From: an uncultured Oxalobacteraceae bacterium
GTDB taxonomy: Bacteria; Pseudomonadota; Gammaproteobacteria; Burkholderiales; Burkholderiaceae_D
DNA length: 64,000 bases
Assembly: GCA_903862415.1 (NCBI GenBank)
Contig: CAIOYD010000025.1
Location: 62,001 to 126,000 of the forward strand
Reading direction: 5' to 3'
Below, in pieces: positions 34,608 through 43,907 of this stretch. Both the position numbers and the translations under genes were made by a program. A model generated the notes under the pieces. It saw only the letters and a list, made by a program, of their open reading frames with translations, had not been told where the DNA came from and did no database searches. Numbering within the stretch: the stretch's first letter is position 1; each line of letters opens with the position of its first letter.

Positions 34608-35969
34608 TTAAGCTTGTGGAACTAAGTAGCGTCGTTCCCAGGCCGAGATTTCATTTTGAAAATTCTGGTATTCCAACTGTTTAACCGACACAAAGCCGGA
34701 AACAAACAAATTGCCCAGCAGACGGCGGCAAGTCTGACTGGCTGTCATCTGTTCGAGCGACGCCAGAAATCCGCGTGCCAGATCGTGACCGTGGTCATAA
34801 CCATTACCCACCAACGGTTCACTCGGCGTGAGTTGTTCTTCGATGCCAGCCAGACCTGCGGCCAGAGTGGCAGTAATCACCAGATAGGGATTGGCGTCAG
34901 CACCGGCAATGCGGTTTTCCACACGGCGTGCAGCCGGACCGCTGATAGGAATGCGCAAACCGGCGGTACGATTGTCCAGTCCCCACAACAAATTCACCGG
35001 CGCCTGACTGCCTTCGACAAAACGACGATACGAATTGATGAAGGGTGCATAAATGAGCATCATATCGGGAATATAGGTTTGCAGGCCACCGATAAATTGA
35101 TGGAAGCGATTACTTGCAGTGCCATCGGCATTGCTGAAAATATTTTTACCTTCTGCATCGACCACGCTTTGATGCACATGCATGGAATTACCCGGCTGGC
35201 CGGCAATCGGTTTGGCCATAAAAACCGCATTCATGCCATGTTTGATGGCGATTTCCTTGGCAGCGTATTTAAACAGGAAAGCCTGATCAGCCACTTCGAC
35301 AGGATCACCGTGCATCAGATTGATTTCGTATTGCGACTGGCCGGATTCATGGATCCAGGTGTCCGACACGACGCCCAAGGTGTCGAGTGCGGCGCGAAAT
35401 TCATCCCAGAATGGCGCGAGTTCGTTGAGCATATTCAGGCTGTAAGCCGATTGTCCGGCTTCGCTGCGACCACCACGGGCTGGTGGTGAAGTCAGCGGCA
35501 GATTGGGATCGATGCATGGTGCGGTCAGATAAAATTCGATTTCCGGCGCCACGACGGGGGTAAGGCCTTTATCTTTATAACGCTGCACCACTTGTTTGAG
35601 CAACAGCCGTGGAGAAAATTCACACACACTGCCATCGAGCTGGGTACAGTCATGAATCGCCATGGCGCGCGGCACAGATGACCACGGCACTAACTTGACA
35701 GTGGAATAATCTGGCTGCATGCGCACATCCGGATCGGCATCCGGGAATACCGGATCATAGGAATATTCACCGGTAATTGCCTGCATGTTGATGGCTTCGG
35801 CAATGCGCAGTTCGGCGCCGGCAGCAAAGCTGGACGCCGGCATGAGTTTGCCGCGCGGATAGCCGGAAATATCGGCAAACATGCACTCCACCTGAGTGAT
35901 GCCATGCTGTTGAAAGTAGGCGTTTAATGCGGCTGCGCCCGGATAGGTTTTAGTGAAACTCAAAGTCAT
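34608..35969 (-). CDS. puuA: Gamma-glutamylputrescine synthetase-like, copy 2
   Basis: A 453-aa glutamine synthetase-fold ligase of the PuuA group, clearly diverged from the copy at 23072. It shows ITQVECMFADISGYPRGKLM, ESGQSQYEINLMHGDP, MHVHQSV, NSYRRFVEGSQAPVNLLWG and RVENRIAGADANPYLVI. The duplicate may differ in amine preference (for example spermidine, cadaverine or other monoamines). It is separated from speB by 304 bp holding a repeat, and is probably co-transcribed with the downstream amidohydrolase. The 35970-36273 gap shows no gene apart from that repeat. Confidence 0.85.
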   Translation of the reverse strand: MTLSFTKTYPGAAALNAYFQQHGITQVECMFADISGYPRGKLMPASSFAAGAELRIAEAINMQAITGEYSYDPVFPDADPDVRMQPDYSTVKLVPWSSVPRAMAIHDCTQLDGSVCEFSPRLLLKQVVQRYKDKGLTPVVAPEIEFYLTAPCIDPNLPLTSPPARGGRSEAGQSAYSLNMLNELAPFWDEFRAALDTLGVVSDTWIHESGQSQYEINLMHGDPVEVADQAFLFKYAAKEIAIKHGMNAVFMAKPIAGQPGNSMHVHQSVVDAEGKNIFSNADGTASNRFHQFIGGLQTYIPDMMLIYAPFINSYRRFVEGSQAPVNLLWGLDNRTAGLRIPISGPAARRVENRIAGADANPYLVITATLAAGLAGIEEQLTPSEPLVGNGYDHGHDLARGFLASLEQMTASQTCRRLLGNLFVSGFVSVKQLEYQNFQNEISAWERRYLVPQA

Positions 35970-36158
35970 CTCCTGTGCACCTGCAACTTGCCGGATTATG
36001 CCAGCTATGCTGAAGAATGCGTTGTTTTAATGTGCAATAACCAAATTTTATATGCGTCCGATTTTATGGCTGGTTGTTGCATGCAAAAATGTTTAATGTT
36101 GAATGTTCAGTTGCAAGCTGATGAAAGTTTGCCCGATTTTGTAGGGCACATTAGTTTC

Positions 36159-36262
36159 GTAGGGTGTATTAGCCCAAAGGGCGCAATACACCACTAACCG
36201 AAAATACACACTAAACGTAAATCCACCACCTTGCTGTATTACGCTGGGCTAATACAACCTAC
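36159..36262. repeat. Two-hairpin intergenic repeat, copy 3
   Basis: A 104-bp element. Left hairpin GTAGGGTGTATTAGCCC with GGGCGCAATACACC; right hairpin CTGTATTACGCTGGG with CTAATACAACCTAC. The spacer between them is longer than in the other copies. It ends 11 bp from the speB stop codon. Confidence 0.7.
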
Positions 36263-36273
36263 CCTTAAGCAAA

Positions 36274-37236
36274 TTAAATGCCTGCCAGCTTCTGGTTACG
36301 CAACACACACAGCAAATCAGCGGCAATGTGCGCGGCGGCTAAGGCCGTGATTTCACTTTGATCAAACGGCGGCGACACTTCCACCACATCCATGCCGACC
36401 AAATTCACCGGTCCCATACCGCGGATGATATGCAGCGCCTGAGCTGAACTCAACCCGCCGGGCACCGGCGTACCGGTCCCTGGCGCAAACGCCGGATCGA
36501 GACAGTCGATGTCAAATGTCAGGTAAGTTGGACGCTGGCCGACGATGGACAGAATTTTTTCCAGCGTCGCCTGCGCACCATGAGTGTGCACCCACGAGGC
36601 GTCGAGAATATTCATGCCCATAAAGTCGTCATTCCAGGTGCGGATGCCAACCTGTACTGAGGTAGCCGGATCAATCAGACCTTCCTTGATGGCTTTATAA
36701 AACATGGTGCCGTGATTGAGTGAATCCGGGCTGTCATCTTCCCAGGTATCGCAATGAGCATCGAAATGAATCAGTGACAGCGGCTTGCCGTATTTTTCCA
36801 CATGCGCTTTGAGCAGCGGATAAGTCACGTAGTGATCACCACCAAAGGTGAGCATTTTGGCACCGCTGGCCAGAATCGTGCGTGCATGTTCAATAATGGC
36901 CGGGGTGATAGTGAGCGGATTGTGAGCATCGAACCAGCAGTCGCCATAATCGATCACGGCCAGTTCATCAAACGGATTAAAACCCCAGGGATAGGGATTG
37001 AGTTCAGACAGTTGCACACTGGCCGCGCGCACCGCCGCCGGACCCTGACGCGCACCGGAACGGAACGTGGTCGCCAGATCGAGCGGAATACCGGACACCA
37101 CCACATCGGCACCGGTCAGATCACGGGTATATTTGCGGCGCATGAAACTGAGCACACCGGCATAGGTATTTTCAACGCTCGAACCATATAATGACGAACG
37201 GCGGATGGCGCCGTCGCCTTTGATGTCTGCATCCAT
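36274..37236 (-). CDS. speB: Agmatinase
   Basis: Hydrolyses agmatine to putrescine and urea. The 320-aa ureohydrolase has all manganese-binding motifs: LTFGGDHYVTYPLL, SLIHFDAHCDTW and LTFDIDCLDPAFAPGTGTP, plus VVEVSPPFDQ near the end. It lies 46 nt after puuD in the minus-strand run, so agmatine uptake or arginine decarboxylation would feed the Puu pathway directly. There is no arginine decarboxylase in the window. Confidence 0.92.
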   Translation of the reverse strand: MDADIKGDGAIRRSSLYGSSVENTYAGVLSFMRRKYTRDLTGADVVVSGIPLDLATTFRSGARQGPAAVRAASVQLSELNPYPWGFNPFDELAVIDYGDCWFDAHNPLTITPAIIEHARTILASGAKMLTFGGDHYVTYPLLKAHVEKYGKPLSLIHFDAHCDTWEDDSPDSLNHGTMFYKAIKEGLIDPATSVQVGIRTWNDDFMGMNILDASWVHTHGAQATLEKILSIVGQRPTYLTFDIDCLDPAFAPGTGTPVPGGLSSAQALHIIRGMGPVNLVGMDVVEVSPPFDQSEITALAAAHIAADLLCVLRNQKLAGI

Positions 37237-37282
37237 GTGGGTACCAATAAAGAGTTAAATTAAACAGGATAACTGCGGTGGA

Positions 37283-38035
37283 TTACGTTGCTGCCTTGTA
37301 TTCGCGGCAGGCATTGCCAAAAGCGGCAAATAATTTCATCGACTGGGGATTTTCAGTGACTTTCCATTCCGGATGCCACTGCATTGCCAGGGTAAAGCCG
37401 GGAGCCGACGTGACGCTGTACGCTTCAATCAGACCATCATCGGCGCGGGCTTCGACCTGCAGACCGGCAGCGAGCTGATCAATACCCTGACCATGTACCG
37501 AATTGACCATCATTTCGCTCACGCCAACCAGAATTTGAGCCAGGCGGCCACCCGGGACAATTTGAATACTGTGTGCCGGGGCATACTGAATATCGAGCGA
37601 GGCGGATTTATCTTCGCGATGATCCATAAAGCCGGCTACTTCATGCACAGCCTGATGCAATGAGCCGCCGAGCGCCACATTGACTTCCTGGGTGCCGCGA
37701 CAAACAGCGAGCAAGGGAATACCCTTTTGCAACGCCAGACGGATCAGCGGCAAAGTAGTGGCGTCGCGCGCCGGATCAAGTGGCAACGAGGGATCGAGCA
37801 CAGACTGGCCAAAAAAGTCGGGGTGCACGTTCGAAGGCGAACCGGTCAGCATGACGCCATCGGCTAATTCGAGCAGGGTTTCCCAGTCGACTTCATCACC
37901 GATAGCGGGCAAAATCAATGGCAGACAGCCGGCGCCACGGACCACCGCATCAATGTACTTCATTTGCGCCACATGGTAAGGATGTGCACCAATCTGCTTG
38001 GTGCACGCGGGGATTAAAACAATAGGTTGTGTCAT
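37283..38035 (-). CDS. puuD: Gamma-glutamyl-GABA hydrolase
   Basis: Releases GABA and glutamate from gamma-glutamyl-GABA, the last Puu step. The 250-aa class I glutamine amidotransferase-like enzyme has nucleophile Cys112 in PLLAVCRGTQEVNVALGG, the LTGSPSNVHP oxyanion segment and the catalytic His-Pro-Glu in MQWHPEW near the C-terminus. It lies between puuB and speB. Confidence 0.92.
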   Translation of the reverse strand: MTQPIVLIPACTKQIGAHPYHVAQMKYIDAVVRGAGCLPLILPAIGDEVDWETLLELADGVMLTGSPSNVHPDFFGQSVLDPSLPLDPARDATTLPLIRLALQKGIPLLAVCRGTQEVNVALGGSLHQAVHEVAGFMDHREDKSASLDIQYAPAHSIQIVPGGRLAQILVGVSEMMVNSVHGQGIDQLAAGLQVEARADDGLIEAYSVTSAPGFTLAMQWHPEWKVTENPQSMKLFAAFGNACREYKAAT

Positions 38036-38051
38036 GATCTATAAACAAATA

Positions 38052-38081
38052 AACCTGAAAACGGCCTTGGACCGTTTTTAG
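38052..38081. terminator. Stem-loop downstream of puuB, a repeated sequence
   Basis: AAAACGG / CCGTTTT arms with a 7-nt loop (38058-38078, within ACCTGAAAACGGCCTTGGAC and following bases) provide a weak bidirectional terminator shape. Almost the same sequence recurs at 52739-52765. Its position inside the puu run suggests partial termination or processing, not a full stop. Confidence 0.4.
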
Positions 38082-38165
38082 AAGTTAATAACTTGACGAC
38101 TGAAAGCAGTGCTCCGGAGTCAGACTCCGGTCACTGTCCCCCTTCCAGAAGCAATGCGTAGTGAA

Positions 38166-39467
38166 TTACAAAATTTCTTTAAGCTGGTAATACCACATTC
38201 CCAATACCTGAGCGGCAGTGCGCATAATCTGACCGCTCGGGAAATTATGATGTTTAATCCGGCCAAAGGCATCGAAACGCTCAGACTGGCCAGCAATCGC
38301 TTCGGCCACCACTTTACCAGCAATGCCAGTCAGAATTAAACCATGCCCTGAGAATCCCTGCAGATAGTAAATATTATTTTCAATCCGGCCAAAATCAGGC
38401 GCACGATTCATGGAAATATCCACAAACCCACCCCAGGCGTAAGGCACTGCCAGATCAGCGAGTTGCGGAAATACCGCCAACATGCGGGTGCGCATACTGC
38501 CCACCAGATTGATCGGTGTGGCCGTGCTGTAACTCACACGACCGCCAAACAACATACGGTTGTCGCCGGTCGGACGGAAATAATCGAGCACGAAATTGGT
38601 GTCGCAGGCGGCCGCACGATTTTTGATCAATGCCTGAGCCCGCGCCGGGTCCATCGGTTCAGTAGCGACAATATAGGTGCCCACTGACATGATGCGTTTA
38701 TCGAGTTCCGGCGCCACAGTGTCACCGTATTCATTCAGATACACATTCCCTGCGAGCACCACAAAGTTGCAGCGCACGTTACCGCGAGCGGTTTTCACCA
38801 CCGGGGCTGCACCACGCTCTATGCCAGTGACAGCGGTGTTTTCAAAAATCTGCACCCCGGCGGCACGGGCGGCGGCGGCAATGCCGAGCGTGTATTTGAG
38901 TGGATGGGCGTGGCCCGAATTGGCATCATAAGCACCACCGCAATAACGGTCACTCTGTATCCAGTCACCGATTTGATTGCGGTCAATCGATTGCATCGAA
39001 TAGTTGTAACGCTGCTGCAAACCTTCAGTCCATTCTTTGAGCTCACGGGCTTTTTTCTCGGTCACAGCTACACTCAGATAACCGGAAGTGAATTCGCAAT
39101 CAATGTCATGTTTTTTGATCCGGTCGCGCATGAGTTGCATGGCTTCGACGGTCATATTCCACAGACGTTTGCCTTCTTCGAGTGGTAATTGCTGTTCAAT
39201 GGCTTCATCACTCGAAAAACCCACCAATGCCTGACCACCATTGCGACCTGAAGCACCCCAGCCCACCAGTTGCGCTTCGAGCAGCGCCACCGAATAACCG
39301 CGCTCAGCCAGTTCCAGCGCCGAACACAGGCCAGCCAGACCGCCACCGACCACACACACGTCTACCGTGATGTCGGAGTCGAGTGCCGGTGAAGGCGGCT
39401 GACGTTTGACACTGGCTTCGTAAAACGAGTCTTTGGTCAGTTGGGTTTCTTTATACTTATGTTTCAT
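38166..39467 (-). CDS. puuB: Gamma-glutamylputrescine oxidase
   Basis: FAD-dependent oxidase of the DAO family converting gamma-glutamylputrescine to gamma-glutamyl-aminobutyraldehyde, ammonia and H2O2. The 433-aa protein has the dinucleotide motif VCVVGGGLAGLCSALELAER at about residue 33, the GRNGGQALVGFS segment, and the C-terminal IYYLQGFSGHGLILTGIAGK that closes the FAD site. It lies 27 nt after puuC. Confidence 0.9.
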   Translation of the reverse strand: MKHKYKETQLTKDSFYEASVKRQPPSPALDSDITVDVCVVGGGLAGLCSALELAERGYSVALLEAQLVGWGASGRNGGQALVGFSSDEAIEQQLPLEEGKRLWNMTVEAMQLMRDRIKKHDIDCEFTSGYLSVAVTEKKARELKEWTEGLQQRYNYSMQSIDRNQIGDWIQSDRYCGGAYDANSGHAHPLKYTLGIAAAARAAGVQIFENTAVTGIERGAAPVVKTARGNVRCNFVVLAGNVYLNEYGDTVAPELDKRIMSVGTYIVATEPMDPARAQALIKNRAAACDTNFVLDYFRPTGDNRMLFGGRVSYSTATPINLVGSMRTRMLAVFPQLADLAVPYAWGGFVDISMNRAPDFGRIENNIYYLQGFSGHGLILTGIAGKVVAEAIAGQSERFDAFGRIKHHNFPSGQIMRTAAQVLGMWYYQLKEIL

Positions 39468-39494
39468 GGTGGCTTTGTATAGTCAGGTGATGGC

Positions 39495-40982
39495 TTACGC
39501 CAGATTGATCCAGGTAGTTTTTAATTCGGTGTATTTTTCCAGCGCATGCAGCGACTTGTCGCGACCGTTGCCGGATTGTTTGTAACCACCAAAGGGTACG
39601 GTAATGTCATCGCTGTCATACTGATTCACATGCACGGTACCGACACGCAAAGCACGGGCGGCATGGTGCGCTTTACGGATATCCGAAGTCCAGACACCAG
39701 CCTGCAATCCATAGGCAGTGGCATTGGCTTGTTTGATCGCTTCATCGAGATCGGTAAAGGTGAAGATCGACAGTACCGGTCCGAAAATTTCTTCCTGAGC
39801 GATTTTCATACCTGGGTTGACGTTACTGAAAATGGTCGGTTCCACATAATAACCACCCGTTTCGGTACGCGCCTGATTGCCACCGGCGAGCAGAGTTGCG
39901 CCTTCGGCTTTGCCAGATTCAATAAAGCCCATGACCGAATTGAGCTGAATATGATCAACGATGGCGCCCATGATGGTTTTCGGGTCGAGTGGATCACCTG
40001 GCAGATAACTTGGCATCAAGGCCAGTGCCTTGGCGATAAACTGATCTTTGATCGAGGCTTCAATAAACAAGCGTGAAGGCGCATTGCAGCTTTCACCCTG
40101 ATTGAAATAAATCGAACCAATAGCCGCTTCCACCGCTTCATCCAGATTCGGACAATCAGCGCAAACAATGTTAGGGGACTTGCCACCGAGTTCGGTCCAG
40201 ACGCGTTTCAGATTTGACTGGCTGGCGTATTCCATGATTTTTTTACCGATCCGGGTTGAGCCGGTAAAGCCGATACAGTCGACATCGTTGTGCAGCGCCA
40301 GAGCGCTGCCGGCTTCGTGGCCAAAGCCCGGAACCACGTTAAACACACCGGCCGGAATACCGGCTTCGATCGCGATTTCGGCCAGACGCAGAGCCGACAG
40401 CGGCGACTTTTCTGAAGGTTTCAAAATCACACTGTTACCAACGGCGAGTGCCGGAGCGATTTTCCATGACGCCATGAGCATAGGATAATTCCATGGCACA
40501 ATCGCGGCCACCACACCGACCGGTTCGCGAGTGATCAGGGCCAGCGTGGAATCGTTAGTCGGAGCGATTTCGTCATACACTTTGTCGATCGCTTCAGCAT
40601 ACCACTGAACACATTTGGCAGCTGATGGCACATCCACCGACAGGCTGTATTTGATCGGCTTGCCCATGTCCAGAGTTTCCAGAAGGGCCAGTTCATCGCG
40701 ATTAGCCATCATCAATTCAGCGAACTTCAACATGATGCGCTTGCGTTCGGACGGTGATTTTCCGGCCCAGCGACGATCTTCAAACGCGGCACGGGCCACG
40801 GCCACGGCCGCATCCACGTCCGCTGCATCACAGCGCGCGGTCGGGCCGAGTTTGCGGCCATCGATGGGAGAAATATTTTCAAAGGTGGCGCCGGAAATCG
40901 CATCCACGCGTTGACCATTGATCAATGCACGTCCGTCAATCTTGATGCTGTTTGCGCGTTCATGCCAGGTTGGTTTGCTCAT
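39495..40982 (-). CDS. puuC: Gamma-glutamyl-gamma-aminobutyraldehyde dehydrogenase
   Basis: Oxidises gamma-glutamyl-aminobutyraldehyde, and probably 4-aminobutanal from the SpuC route, to the corresponding acid. The 495-aa ALDH has PWNYPMLMASWKIAPAL, FTGSTRIGKKIM, general base Glu264 in VWTELGGKSP and nucleophile Cys299 in NQGESCNAPSR. It is the first puu enzyme gene after the transporter genes, 27 nt after potI. Confidence 0.9.
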   Translation of the reverse strand: MSKPTWHERANSIKIDGRALINGQRVDAISGATFENISPIDGRKLGPTARCDAADVDAAVAVARAAFEDRRWAGKSPSERKRIMLKFAELMMANRDELALLETLDMGKPIKYSLSVDVPSAAKCVQWYAEAIDKVYDEIAPTNDSTLALITREPVGVVAAIVPWNYPMLMASWKIAPALAVGNSVILKPSEKSPLSALRLAEIAIEAGIPAGVFNVVPGFGHEAGSALALHNDVDCIGFTGSTRIGKKIMEYASQSNLKRVWTELGGKSPNIVCADCPNLDEAVEAAIGSIYFNQGESCNAPSRLFIEASIKDQFIAKALALMPSYLPGDPLDPKTIMGAIVDHIQLNSVMGFIESGKAEGATLLAGGNQARTETGGYYVEPTIFSNVNPGMKIAQEEIFGPVLSIFTFTDLDEAIKQANATAYGLQAGVWTSDIRKAHHAARALRVGTVHVNQYDSDDITVPFGGYKQSGNGRDKSLHALEKYTELKTTWINLA

Positions 40983-41009
40983 GATGATTTCCTTGAATAA
41001 ATGAATGTG

Positions 41010-41840
41010 TTAATGTTTAAACGCGGCTGAAATTTCTTTCAGACGCTGACGTTCTTTTCTGGCCATATGCAAACTCGATAACACCACAGCAATCGAGACA
41101 ACTAAAATCGTCAGGGCAGCGACCGTATTGACACGCGGATCCAGACCCAGACGGGCACGTGAGAAAATCACGATCGGCATAGTCGAATAACCCGGACCGG
41201 TCAGGAAGGCGGACACCACCACATCATCGAGCGAAAGGGTAAAGGTCAGTAACCAGGCCGACACCAGCGCCTGAGAAATATTGGGTAAAGTAACCAGTCC
41301 GAATACCTGATAGGGTTTGCAGCCCAGATCCATGGCAGCTTCGGACAGGGATTTGCTGATTTCACGCAGCCGTGATTCAATCACCACCGACGAATAGGCC
41401 ACACCCAATACGGTATGACCAAACACCAGCGTAGGCAAACCGCGCTGCGAAAATCCGAACAGATTTTCCAGGCCGACGAGCATCAACAGCAACGATAAAC
41501 CGATAATCACTTCCGGCATCACCAGCGGTGCACTGGCCATGCCTTTAAACAGTGCACGACCGCTGAACTGGCGGTAATTGTTAAGCACATAGGCAGTAAA
41601 CGTGCCAAGAAATACCGACATCGTCGCTGACAGCGTGGCGACTTTAAGTGACAACACAAAACCGGAAATAATTTCATGGTCATCCAGCAGTGCTTCATAC
41701 CAGTGCAGCGTAAACCCCTTCCACATCATGTCCTGACTGGAATTGTTAAACGAATACACAATGAGCATGATGATCGGGATATACAAAAACAGATAACCCA
41801 GTGACAGCCAGCTCCGGCCAAACCAACGATATGCATTCAT
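41010..41840 (-). CDS. potI: Putrescine ABC transporter permease PotI
   Basis: Inner-membrane permease, 276 aa, with six predicted membrane segments and the ABC EAA loop (EAAMDLGCKPYQVFGLVTLP). SLDDVVVSAFLTGPG is the usual PotI/PotC motif. It pairs with PotH, starting 1 bp after the potH stop codon. Confidence 0.92.
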   Translation of the reverse strand: MNAYRWFGRSWLSLGYLFLYIPIIMLIVYSFNNSSQDMMWKGFTLHWYEALLDDHEIISGFVLSLKVATLSATMSVFLGTFTAYVLNNYRQFSGRALFKGMASAPLVMPEVIIGLSLLLMLVGLENLFGFSQRGLPTLVFGHTVLGVAYSSVVIESRLREISKSLSEAAMDLGCKPYQVFGLVTLPNISQALVSAWLLTFTLSLDDVVVSAFLTGPGYSTMPIVIFSRARLGLDPRVNTVAALTILVVSIAVVLSSLHMARKERQRLKEISAAFKH

Positions 41841-41841
41841 G

Positions 41842-42753
41842 TTACTGGCTCCGCTCTTCTTCAGCCTGATACTTGTTTAAAATTCCCATTGGTACGAGAA
41901 TCAGTAAAATCACCACCACCGTCACGGCAGAAGCCATCGGCCAGTCGTTGTTACTGAAAAACTCATCCCACATGACATGCCCGATCATCGGTGTGGCCGG
42001 ACCGCCGAGCAGGTCCGGGATCACAAACTCACCCACACAAGGAATAAAGACCAACATCGATCCGGCAATAATGCCAGACTTGGACAGCGGTACCGTGACA
42101 CGCCAGAAGGTGTTCCAGGGTGTCGAACCCAGATCGGCTGCGGCTTCAATAAAGCGCACATCCATTTTCGACAGATTGGTAAACAGCGGCAAAATCATGA
42201 ACGGCAAATAGGAATATACCATCCCGATCATCAGTGAGAACGGCGTATTCATCATGTGCAGCGGCGCGTCGATGGCACCGATCGACATCAGAAAATTATT
42301 GATCACGCCACTGTTGGACAACATGCCCTTCCAGGCATAAATGCGCAGCAAAAACGAGGTCCAGAAAGGCAGCATCACCATCATCATCAACGTGGCGCGC
42401 GCCGATGGATTGGCCCGTGCCATGAAATAGGCAAATGGATAACCGATGAGCAAACATAAGACAGTGGTGATCAGGGCAAACTTGATCGAATTCAGATAGG
42501 TGATGATGTACAGATCATCCTGACCAAGAAACAGATAATTGGTCATTTTGATTTTGATATCGATCACGCCATCGATGTAAGTAATCAGCGTGCCGAGCGG
42601 ATCACTGATATCCATTTCCGAGAAACTGATTTTCATCACCAGCAAAAATGGCAGCAATGAACAGATCACCAGCCAGAAATACGGTATGCCGATGACCGCA
42701 GTTTTGCCCGATAGCCAGGAAGGTCGTAAGAATTTTTTCACAGTGAGTCCCAT
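41842..42753 (-). CDS. potH: Putrescine ABC transporter permease PotH
   Basis: Inner-membrane permease, 303 aa, with six membrane segments, LPFWTSFLLRIYAWKGML and the EAA loop (EAAADLGSTPWNTFWRVTVP), then PCVGEFVIPDLLGGP, which is typical of PotH. The start overlaps the potG stop by one base (TGATG), indicating translational coupling. Confidence 0.92.
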   Translation of the reverse strand: MGLTVKKFLRPSWLSGKTAVIGIPYFWLVICSLLPFLLVMKISFSEMDISDPLGTLITYIDGVIDIKIKMTNYLFLGQDDLYIITYLNSIKFALITTVLCLLIGYPFAYFMARANPSARATLMMMVMLPFWTSFLLRIYAWKGMLSNSGVINNFLMSIGAIDAPLHMMNTPFSLMIGMVYSYLPFMILPLFTNLSKMDVRFIEAAADLGSTPWNTFWRVTVPLSKSGIIAGSMLVFIPCVGEFVIPDLLGGPATPMIGHVMWDEFFSNNDWPMASAVTVVVILLILVPMGILNKYQAEEERSQ

Positions 42754-43877
42754 CAGCGCGTCAAGACAACCATGTCATCATCGTTCCAGTGAGCATAAAG
42801 CTTGTCGCCCCATTTTGGATGGAATGCACCATGGCGGACCGAATTGCTCACACTGGCTTTGATGGTCATGCCACTGGCCAGTTTGATATGGTACACGGTG
42901 TAGCTGCCCAGATAGGCCAGCTCGATGACTTCGCCATAGATGCAGTTATATTCCTGTGCCGGAGCTTCCAAGCTGACAGCGATTTTTTCCGGACGTACCG
43001 CCACCGATACCGACATCCCGGGTGTGCCGGTAATACCGTGACCGACATAATGACGGCATTCCGGTGTTTTGATAATCACGTGATCAGCTTCATCGACTTC
43101 GACTTCACCGTTAAACATATTCACGCTGCCGATAAAGTCGGCCACAAAGCGGCAGTTCGGGGTTTCATACACATCGCCAGGATTACCAATCTGCAGAATT
43201 TCGCCTTCACTCATGACGGCGATCCGCGAGGCCATGGCCATGGCTTCTTCCTGATCATGGGTCACCATCACGCAAGTCACACCGACCTGCTCAATAATAT
43301 TGACCAGTTCGAGCTGAGTACGTTCGCGCAGTTTTTTATCCAGCGCAGCCAGCGGTTCATCGAGCAACAACAATTGCGGCCGTTTAGCCAGACTGCGGGC
43401 GAGCGCCACACGCTGTTGCTGACCACCTGACAACTGATACGGTTTGCGTTTGCCGAACGACTGCAGCTGCACCAGTGCCAGCATTTTTTCTACCCGGTCA
43501 GCAATTTCTTCTTTGGCCAGACCTTCACGGCGCAAGCCAAACGCAATATTGTCCCAGACAGTCAAATGCGGAAACAGGGCATACGACTGGAACATCATGT
43601 TGATCGGACGATGATACGGCGCTTCGGCAACGATGTTTTTACCATTGAGTAAAATCTCACCCGAAGTCGGGGTTTCAAATCCGGCCAGCATGCGCAACAG
43701 CGTAGATTTGCCGCAGCCGGAACTACCTAACAGGGCGAAAATTTCACCCTTGTTAATCGCTACCGAAACGTTATTCACCACGCGATTGTCGCCAAAATCT
43801 TTGATCAGATTATTGATCAATAAAAAGGGTTGCGCTGCGCCATTGGCCGCTGAGGCCATCGTTACCGTTGCTGTCAT
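42753..43877 (-). CDS. potG: Putrescine ABC transporter ATPase PotG
   Basis: Cytosolic ATPase of the putrescine importer. Walker A GSSGCGKSTLL, Q-loop FQSYALFPHL, signature LSGGQQQRVALARSLA, Walker B LLLLDEPLAALD and switch His in MVTHDQEEAM are all present. The C-terminal about 120 residues form the TOBE-type regulatory domain seen in Pot and Mal ATPases. I chose the ATG at 43877 (AAGG upstream); a TTG two codons earlier is also in frame. 30 nt after potF. Confidence 0.92.
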   Translation of the reverse strand: MTATVTMASAANGAAQPFLLINNLIKDFGDNRVVNNVSVAINKGEIFALLGSSGCGKSTLLRMLAGFETPTSGEILLNGKNIVAEAPYHRPINMMFQSYALFPHLTVWDNIAFGLRREGLAKEEIADRVEKMLALVQLQSFGKRKPYQLSGGQQQRVALARSLAKRPQLLLLDEPLAALDKKLRERTQLELVNIIEQVGVTCVMVTHDQEEAMAMASRIAVMSEGEILQIGNPGDVYETPNCRFVADFIGSVNMFNGEVEVDEADHVIIKTPECRHYVGHGITGTPGMSVSVAVRPEKIAVSLEAPAQEYNCIYGEVIELAYLGSYTVYHIKLASGMTIKASVSNSVRHGAFHPKWGDKLYAHWNDDDMVVLTR

Positions 43878-43907
43878 GTCCAACCTTACTTAAAGTTCCA
43901 GATTAAA